Source: Natrialbaceae archaeon (lineage in GTDB: Archaea; Halobacteriota; Halobacteria; Halobacteriales; Natrialbaceae). From it: 6,472 nucleotides of DNA. The position numbers and the translations under genes are program-made. The notes under the pieces are model-generated. The model saw nothing but the letters and a program-made list of their open reading frames with translations, made no database searches and had not been told where the DNA came from. Location: contig PUKM01000262.1 of the NCBI GenBank assembly GCA_003552325.1, positions 1 through 6,472 of the forward strand. The letters are read 5' to 3'. Below, piece after piece: positions 1 through 4,633 of this stretch. Every line of letters begins with the position of its first letter. The first letter of the stretch is position 1.

Positions 1-1635
1 ATTCAGATCGCCGAGTCGTCGTTGGACCCGATTACCACCGCTGGGCCGGCCTCAGCGCGGTCGAAGTGGCAGATGCACGAGCAGCTGTTCACGTACGAAA
101 ACGGGACGTTTCCAGTCACGGGCGAACTGGCCGAGGACTACGACATCTCCGATGACGCGCTAACGTACACCTTCGAACTGAAGCAGGGAGTGACGTTTCA
201 CGACGGCAGCGAACTGACGGCAGATGACGTGGTGTACTCGTGGCGACGACTCGCCGAGTCCGAGAACAACAGCGGTCACGAAAATCGGATCGTTGGGGGC
301 GTCATGTCCGTCGAACACGAGGTCGACGACGACGAAAACATCGTTCCGGATTCACTCGCCGTCGAAGCGGTAGACGAATACACCGTCGAGATGACCCTCG
401 AGACACCGTTCCACGGGACGCTGGGGAATCTCGCAGATCCCCGGTTCTCGATCGTCCCGGAGGGGATCGTCGGCGACATCGAGGGCTACGACGGCGAGAT
501 GGAGTACGACGAGTTCTCGACTGCACGCCCGTACGGCACCGGGCCGTTCGTCCTCGAGGAGTGGGATCGTGGGAACTTCATCAAGGTCGAGCGCTTCGAC
601 GACTACCACGGCGAGGTGGCCGAACTCGATGGTGTCCGGTGGCAAGAACTCGAAGATCCGAACGCGGTGTACAACCGGGCGATGAATCAGGAAGCGGATA
701 TCTTCGAGTTACCCCGTTCGCAGTTCGATCCGGACCTCCTCGAGATCGAGGACGAAGACGATGATGGCCGGCGGTACGGAACCTACGGTCCGGTGCAGGA
801 CGACGTGATGCTCGAGTACGCCGATGTGACGTCGCTCAGAACGCAGTACCTCCTGTTCAACACGCTCGAGGTCGATCGGCCGGTCAGGCAGGCGATTGCG
901 TATCTGATCAACCAGGAGAACATCACCGAGCAAGCCGTTCGGGGACAGGGGACCCCGGCGTACTTCCTGACACCGCCAGCGGCGTTCCCCGGCGGCGTCG
1001 AAGCGTACGACGAACTCGCCGAATCGGACTATCCGTACGGCTACGGCGAGAGCGATATCGAGGGAGCACAACAGGTGATGGAAGACGCCGGGTACGGCCC
1101 GGACAATCGCTACGAAGTGACCTTAGAGCACCCGTCTGACTCACAGGCCTCCGAATGGGGAGAGATCGCGAGTGTCCTACGTGACCAGGCAGAGAGTGCC
1201 TACATCGACCTCTCGGTGAGCGAAGCCCCATCGACGACGCTGACCAACCAGGCGATCGAGGGGAACATCGAAATCTTCGCGACGTGGAACGAACTCGAGT
1301 GGGCAGAGGCTGACGCGACCCTGCAGTTCGCCTATCCGAACCCGTTCACCTGGACGCAGTGGGGCCAGGGTGACGAGATGAGTGAGGCCGCCGAGACGGC
1401 CGCAGAAGCCTGGGAGCGCTACGAGGACCACCGACTGCCCAGCGACGATGACCGCGCCGTGCGTGAAGAGGCCTACCAGACGATCGAACAGGCTAACTGG
1501 GAGGACATGACGCAACTGCCGCTCTATCACCCGATTTACGAGCGGTATGCCTACGAGTGGGTCGAAAACCTCAACATGTTCGGAAGCCAACACAGCCAGA
1601 AGTTCAACCAGGTCAGTCTCGGCGATCGGTCCTGA
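1..1635 (+). CDS. ABC transporter substrate-binding protein, family 5 (Dpp/Opp type), 5'-truncated
   Basis: This is the extracytoplasmic binding component of a peptide-type ABC importer, which captures a ligand (di- or oligopeptide, nickel chelate or sugar, not decidable here) and delivers it to membrane permeases. Frame 1 is open from the first base, so the true start, signal peptide and lipobox lie to the left; a TTG at 22 is only an internal Leu codon. The visible 544 residues carry the SBP_bac_5 landmarks: the stretch around residues 54-84 with GVTFHDG and TADDVVYSW, GTGPF at 179-183 followed by a W..G..I...R segment, and RQAIAYLIN from 296. The C-terminus has the usual LPLYHPIY segment. 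The sequence is very acidic, as for haloarchaeal surface proteins. The family is normally 500-600 residues, so little is missing. No permease or ATPase gene follows: the next gene is convergent after 12 bases. Family assignment is firm; ligand is unknown. Confidence 0.93.
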   Translation: MQIAESSLDPITTAGPASARSKWQMHEQLFTYENGTFPVTGELAEDYDISDDALTYTFELKQGVTFHDGSELTADDVVYSWRRLAESENNSGHENRIVGGVMSVEHEVDDDENIVPDSLAVEAVDEYTVEMTLETPFHGTLGNLADPRFSIVPEGIVGDIEGYDGEMEYDEFSTARPYGTGPFVLEEWDRGNFIKVERFDDYHGEVAELDGVRWQELEDPNAVYNRAMNQEADIFELPRSQFDPDLLEIEDEDDDGRRYGTYGPVQDDVMLEYADVTSLRTQYLLFNTLEVDRPVRQAIAYLINQENITEQAVRGQGTPAYFLTPPAAFPGGVEAYDELAESDYPYGYGESDIEGAQQVMEDAGYGPDNRYEVTLEHPSDSQASEWGEIASVLRDQAESAYIDLSVSEAPSTTLTNQAIEGNIEIFATWNELEWAEADATLQFAYPNPFTWTQWGQGDEMSEAAETAAEAWERYEDHRLPSDDDRAVREEAYQTIEQANWEDMTQLPLYHPIYERYAYEWVENLNMFGSQHSQKFNQVSLGDRS

Positions 1636-1647
1636 TCGGCAAGCCAC

Positions 1648-2904
1648 TCAGGTTTCGTCTGTCTCGTCGAGGCTCCCGTGTCGTTCCCAGCGATCGAGAT
1701 ACGCGGCCTGTTCGTCCGTCACCGCGTCGATGTCGACACCCATCGCCTCGAGTTTTTCGTGTGCGACTGCCCGGTCGACACGATCCGGAACCGGGTGCAG
1801 TCCTGGTGGGAGCTCGACACCGTTTGCCAGTTCTTCGAGACTCCGAGCCATCATCGCGAACGTCATATCCATCACGTCACTTGGATTCCCAGCACTGTCC
1901 GGTGCCGACAGGTTGACGACCTGGCCCGCAGTCAGCAGGTTCACCCGTCGGCCATCGGGGAGCACGTAGCGTTCGAGCCCCGGTTTTGGGCGTCGAACGT
2001 CCTGTGCAAGCGAGGTGAGTGCATCGACATCGATCTCGATCGCGCTCCCAGCCGAGGCGATGATGACGTCATCGGCTATGGATTCGAAGTGTTCCCGACG
2101 CACGACACGATAGTTACCAGTCGTCGTAATGAGATAGTCAGCGTCGGTGACGGCCGCTTTCATCGAGGTAACCTGGTGGCCGTCTGCCAGTGCCTCGAGC
2201 GCACGGCGCGGGTCGATTTCGGTGACGATCGTCCGCGCACCGAGGGAGTTGAGTTTGTTCGCGAGACCCCGACCGCAATGGCCGTAACCCGCGACAACGG
2301 CGACCGAACCGGCGAGCATCGTGTTCGTGATCGAGGTGATCGACGTGAGTGTACTCTCTGCGGTTCCGTGGACGTTGTCGAAGTGATTCTTCATCGGCGT
2401 GTTGTTCACGTTGTAGACCGGAAACGCCAGCACGCCCGTGTCGTCCATCGCCCGAAGACGGGTGACACCGCCGGTCGTCTGTTCACAGGCCCCGATTACC
2501 TCCGTGGCGGCATCCGGGAACTCGTCGTGGACCCTGCTCACCAGATAACAGCCGTCGTCGGCGATCAGGTCGGGGCCCGACTCGAGGAGCGTCCGCTGTC
2601 CCTCCACCAGCTCCTCGGCGGTCATCCCCTGGTGGGCATACGTGGTGATCCCATCTCGGGACTCGAGTTCGGTGACGACGTCCTGGTGGGTACTTCCCAG
2701 TTCACCGGTGACGGCGACCGACGCGCCGCCTTCGCGGAGGGTCTCGACGAAGAGACCAGTGTGGGGGGTAAGCGGAGCCGACACGGCGATCGAACGGCCG
2801 TCGAACGGCGTGGTTTCTCGATACCGTGTTGCAAATGACCGCAATAATGGAGAGCAATCTCTGGCCCAGGTAATCGTTCCTGGTTCGGTACGCTCGTCGT
2901 GCAT
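1648..2904 (-). CDS. S-adenosylhomocysteine hydrolase-family protein with altered substrate site
   Basis: This 418-residue protein has the adenosylhomocysteinase fold: substrate domain, central NAD-binding Rossmann domain and C-terminal return segment. The true enzyme reversibly splits S-adenosylhomocysteine into adenosine and homocysteine. Against human SAHH recalled from memory, the alignment is nearly ungapped. Retained are D117 (human D131), K172, D176 and N177 (K186, D190, N191), the NAD loop GYGHCGRG at 206-213, E229 (E243) and N331 (N346). T181 replaces C195, as in archaeal/Thermotoga enzymes. Changed are P44 for H55, H48 for E59, Q142 for E156, S287 for H301 and N340 for H353, residues that contact adenosine or aid catalysis. 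The tail lacks the eukaryotic KPxxYRY end. I chose the ATG at 2904 because ITWARDCSPLL just after it matches the family N-terminus and an AT-rich box sits 28 bases upstream. A start at 2994 would add 30 Cys-rich, non-haloarchaeal-looking residues. Family is sure; SAHH activity is doubtful. Confidence 0.9.
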   Translation of the reverse strand: MHDERTEPGTITWARDCSPLLRSFATRYRETTPFDGRSIAVSAPLTPHTGLFVETLREGGASVAVTGELGSTHQDVVTELESRDGITTYAHQGMTAEELVEGQRTLLESGPDLIADDGCYLVSRVHDEFPDAATEVIGACEQTTGGVTRLRAMDDTGVLAFPVYNVNNTPMKNHFDNVHGTAESTLTSITSITNTMLAGSVAVVAGYGHCGRGLANKLNSLGARTIVTEIDPRRALEALADGHQVTSMKAAVTDADYLITTTGNYRVVRREHFESIADDVIIASAGSAIEIDVDALTSLAQDVRRPKPGLERYVLPDGRRVNLLTAGQVVNLSAPDSAGNPSDVMDMTFAMMARSLEELANGVELPPGLHPVPDRVDRAVAHEKLEAMGVDIDAVTDEQAAYLDRWERHGSLDETDET

Positions 2905-2927
2905 ATCACAGAACGACCCACGAGGGC

Positions 2928-2937
2928 AAAAACAATT
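2928..2937 (-). promoter_or_regulatory. Probable TATA-like promoter element of the SAHH-like gene
   Basis: Read on the minus strand this is AATTGTTTTT, the only AT-rich run in the GC-rich upstream region. Its centre lies about 28 bases before the ATG at 2904, the spacing expected for an archaeal TATA box if transcription starts at or next to the start codon (leaderless mRNA). No Shine-Dalgarno sequence is visible before the ATG. The match to the haloarchaeal consensus TTTAWA is imperfect. Confidence 0.45.
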
Positions 2938-3069
2938 CCGTGTCACAGCCGGGTGAACGCAGTCGGCAAGCGTGCTGTGGCGCGTTCCCCCCACCCCAAC
3001 TCACGGGCCACGACCCACACACGCCCGTCGCGGCGACCGAGCCCGCCCCAACTCGCTCGTGGGCGCTCT

Positions 3070-3100
3070 TCCCGGAGACTCGCCTCGAGCGAGTCTGGGA
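3070..3100. promoter_or_regulatory. Imperfect inverted repeat, possible operator or RNA hairpin
   Basis: The arms AGACTCGC (3076-3083) and GCGAGTCT (3089-3096) are a perfect 8-base inverted repeat around a 5-base loop. A further TCCC/GGGA pairing (3070-3073 with 3097-3100) extends the stem if two G residues at 3074-3075 bulge out. It lies about 75 bases before the ATG of the YbjT-like gene, upstream of its putative promoter, which suits a repressor or activator site better than a terminator. There is no T-run after it. The centre contains CTCGAG, a word common in this DNA, so chance is possible. Confidence 0.35.
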
Positions 3101-3143
3101 GCCGATCGGTGAAACCCTGTCCCTCCATCGCCGAGCCAAACGC

Positions 3144-3149
3144 TATTGA
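3144..3149 (+). promoter_or_regulatory. Weak TATA-like element of the YbjT-like gene
   Basis: TATTGA, preceded by the A-containing stretch GCCAAACG, is centred about 27 bases before the ATG at 3173. The spacing fits a leaderless archaeal transcript starting at the ATG, and there is no Shine-Dalgarno sequence. The match to consensus is poor, so the position carries most of the argument. Confidence 0.3.
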
Positions 3150-3172
3150 CGGACTCGCCCCTACCAACCGCC

Positions 3173-4075
3173 ATGCGCACGCTCGTGGTGGGGGCGACTG
3201 GATTCGTCGGGGAACGGTTGGTCGAGGCGCTCTCAGCACGCGGTCACGAGGTGGTTGCGTTCTCCCGGAACGCCACCACCGAGTCGTTCCCCGACGGCGT
3301 CGAGCCGTTCGAAGGCGACCTCGACGACCCCGACTCACTCGAGGGGCTCTGTGCTGACGTCGACGTCGCTTACTACCTCGTCCACTCGCTGACCGCCGAC
3401 GATTTCGCCGAGCGCGACCGACGCTACGCGACCGCGTTCCGTGACGTCGCCGCCGACGCCGGCGTCGATCGGGTCATCTATCTCAGCGGTATCAGCGGCA
3501 GCGATCTCGAGCTCTCGCCACACCTCGAGTCACGCCGCGAGGTCGAAACGCTGCTCGAGAGCGGGAGTTACGACCTGACCGTCCTCCGAGCGGCCGTCAT
3601 CATCGGCGCGGGGAGTGCCAGTTTCCAGATTCTCCAGGATCTGAGCGAGCGCCTCCCCGTGATGGTCGTCCCCGAGTGGGTCCAGACCCCCTGTCAACCG
3701 ATCGCGATTGGGGACACCATCACCTATCTCGTTGCCCTGCTCGAGGTCGAGGAGACCCGGGGAGAAACGTACGACATCGGCGGGCCGACGGTCTGGTCGT
3801 ACGAGTCGTTGCTTCGACTGACTGCCAGCGAGAAGGGCAAACGCGTCTACATTCTGCCGGTGCCGGTGATGACGCCCGAACTGTCCTCTCACTGGCTTCG
3901 CCTCACCACCGACGTGGCGTACCCGGTTGCTCGAGCGTTGGCCGAGAGTATGCGAAATCCGGTGACGGTGGACGAGGACGCCGACATCCAGCGTGTGATC
4001 CCGATCGAACAGACGCCGATCGAGACGGCGGTGCGAACGGCGCTCGCGGAACTCGGGGAGACAGACGGGTGGTGA
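3173..4075 (+). CDS. YbjT-like NAD(P)-binding atypical short-chain dehydrogenase/NmrA-like protein
   Basis: This 300-residue protein has a Rossmann fold of the extended/atypical SDR type that binds NAD(P)H; the substrate is unknown. The dinucleotide motif GATGFVG lies at residues 7-13, and an Asp-rich segment GDLDDPDSL follows the second strand. YYLVHS is at 67-72, LSGIS near 107-111 and GAGSASF at 145-151. The run of VHS, HL.(S/A)R, GAGSA.F, PIAI....YLVALL and GKR...(I/L)P.P matches my memory of E. coli YbjT along the whole Rossmann part. The usual SDR Tyr-x-x-x-Lys is replaced by H117..R121, as in YbjT, so classical SDR catalysis is unlikely. YbjT (about 476 residues) has a C-terminal DUF2867 domain that is absent here. 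An in-frame TTG at 3146 would add nine residues; the ATG is preferred because the family begins right at the first beta strand and a promoter-like box lies 27 bases upstream. Role may be redox sensing, quinone or isoprenoid metabolism, but this is not shown. Confidence 0.85.
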   Translation: MRTLVVGATGFVGERLVEALSARGHEVVAFSRNATTESFPDGVEPFEGDLDDPDSLEGLCADVDVAYYLVHSLTADDFAERDRRYATAFRDVAADAGVDRVIYLSGISGSDLELSPHLESRREVETLLESGSYDLTVLRAAVIIGAGSASFQILQDLSERLPVMVVPEWVQTPCQPIAIGDTITYLVALLEVEETRGETYDIGGPTVWSYESLLRLTASEKGKRVYILPVPVMTPELSSHWLRLTTDVAYPVARALAESMRNPVTVDEDADIQRVIPIEQTPIETAVRTALAELGETDGW

Positions 4076-4097
4076 CGATCGATTGCGGAGAGCGAAG

Positions 4098-4517
4098 TTA
4101 GGTCTCTCGAGCGGACTCTCCCGGCGGTGAGCGGATCGGATCGAGATACTCGCGAGCGGCAGGCTCGAGCGGGTAGCTCCCGTGGATATCCGCGGGTGCT
4201 TCGCCGTGGACCAGTCGGCCGAACGGATCGGCGATGGTGGGATACAGCCGTTCGAACGCACTGGCGGCCTGGGTGCCCAACCCGCGGGCGGCGATCGCCC
4301 GCTCGACCGCCATCCTACCGGCGTGAACGACGTCGTCTTCGATGAGTAAAAAGACGAACGGGCGGCGGCCGAACTGGGCCTCGAGAAACGCCTGGATGCG
4401 TTCGGATTCCCAGGGGACAGCAACGACGTCCTCCATCCGGTAGGTGAAGGCGCTGGCAACCGTTCGAAACGGCCGTCTTCGGCCGTCGTAGACCAGAACG
4501 GCGCGTGAATGGCTCAC
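4098..4517 (-). CDS. Small DCC (DUF393)-like protein lacking the CxxC motif
   Basis: This encodes a 139-residue soluble protein with a GTG start. Residues 6-12 (AVLVYDG) look like the opening strand and YDG of the DCC family, predicted thioredoxin-like thiol-disulfide oxidoreductases whose motif reads YDGxCxxC. A following VVAVPWES segment, IQAFLEAQFG, a hydrophobic strand (FVFLLI) and DDVVHAGRMAVERAI also fit that family's order. Here both cysteine positions are Arg14 and Phe17, and the protein contains no cysteine at all, so it cannot do thiol chemistry. The C-terminal 50 residues (from about 90) match nothing I recognise. The GTG is chosen because the next in-frame start, Met28, would remove the YDG strand; no in-frame ATG is visible just upstream. 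The codon for Arg14 is AGA, rare in such genomes. It converges on the YbjT-like gene (22 bases between stops) and diverges from the acyl-CoA dehydrogenase gene. The family call is from pattern memory only. Confidence 0.72.
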   Translation of the reverse strand: MSHSRAVLVYDGRRRPFRTVASAFTYRMEDVVAVPWESERIQAFLEAQFGRRPFVFLLIEDDVVHAGRMAVERAIAARGLGTQAASAFERLYPTIADPFGRLVHGEAPADIHGSYPLEPAAREYLDPIRSPPGESARET

Positions 4518-4544
4518 AATAGTAGCTCTAGCGCTCCGACGAGC

Positions 4545-4559
4545 GTGATTCTTTCGAAG
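4545..4559 (-). promoter_or_regulatory. Weak BRE/TATA-like element of the DCC-like gene
   Basis: On the minus strand this reads roughly CTTCGAAAGAATCAC, 28-42 bases before the GTG at 4517. CGAAA resembles the haloarchaeal transcription factor B recognition element, and the AT-richer part that follows stands where a TATA box would be for a transcript starting near the GTG. The TATA match is weak. Confidence 0.25.
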
Positions 4560-4602
4560 TCGGCTACACGTGCGTGCCCAGCGTGGGAGCGCTCTCGACC
4601 CA

Positions 4603-4610
4603 TTTTATTA
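4603..4610 (+). promoter_or_regulatory. Probable TATA box of the acyl-CoA dehydrogenase gene
   Basis: TTTTATTA is the best AT-rich element in the window. Its centre lies 27-28 bases before the ATG at 4634, which fits an archaeal core promoter with transcription starting at the start codon. No Shine-Dalgarno sequence is present in the bases before the ATG, which also suits a leaderless mRNA. Confidence 0.6.
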
Positions 4611-4633
4611 GCTTCGCACCCGAGTGATCAATT

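Larger units (their letters stand above)
2905..3172. other. Divergent intergenic region between the SAHH-like and YbjT-like genes
   Basis: These 268 bases separate two divergently read genes. I see no convincing gene: open frames crossing it give Arg- and Pro-rich or Cys-rich translations unlike haloarchaeal proteins. It holds an AT-rich promoter candidate at each end and one strong inverted repeat at 3070-3100. The middle is C-rich (for example the run near 2988-3000). Compared with the second divergent spacer (116 bases) it is long, leaving room for regulatory sites or a small RNA, for which there is no direct evidence. Confidence 0.6.
4518..4633. other. Divergent promoter region between the DCC-like and acyl-CoA dehydrogenase genes
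   Basis: These 116 bases serve two divergent genes. They hold an AT-rich box for the plus-strand gene and a weaker candidate for the minus-strand gene. A short inverted repeat CCCA-GCG-TGGG lies at 4577-4587, about 15 bases upstream of the plus-strand box, and CTAG occurs at 4528-4531. No coding signal is seen. Confidence 0.55.

Noticed and set aside
22..24. TTG as the start of the binding-protein gene
   Set aside because: The frame is open from base 1 and a family 5 binding protein needs a signal peptide and more N-terminal sequence, so this is an internal Leu codon.
1636..1647. Shared terminator between the convergent binding-protein and SAHH-like genes
   Set aside because: Twelve bases contain no stem-loop or T-run; termination signals probably lie inside the opposing genes but none can be pointed to.
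1678..2838. 386-codon plus-strand open frame
   Set aside because: It lies wholly antisense to the SAHH-like gene. High-GC DNA leaves such frames open, and its translation is Arg/Val-rich with no recognisable domain.
2899..3357. 152-codon plus-strand frame and other small frames in the divergent spacer
   Set aside because: Arg/Pro-rich translations typical of shadow frames; the 3' part overlaps the YbjT-like gene in another frame and there is no matching promoter.
3530..4459. 309-codon minus-strand open frame across the YbjT-like and DCC-like genes
   Set aside because: It is antisense to one recognised gene and out of frame with the other; the product is Ser/Pro/Arg-rich and matches nothing.
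4532..4545. Short inverted repeat CGCTC-CGAC-GAGCG as a terminator or operator
   Set aside because: Five-base arms in GC-rich DNA are expected by chance, and there is no following T-run.
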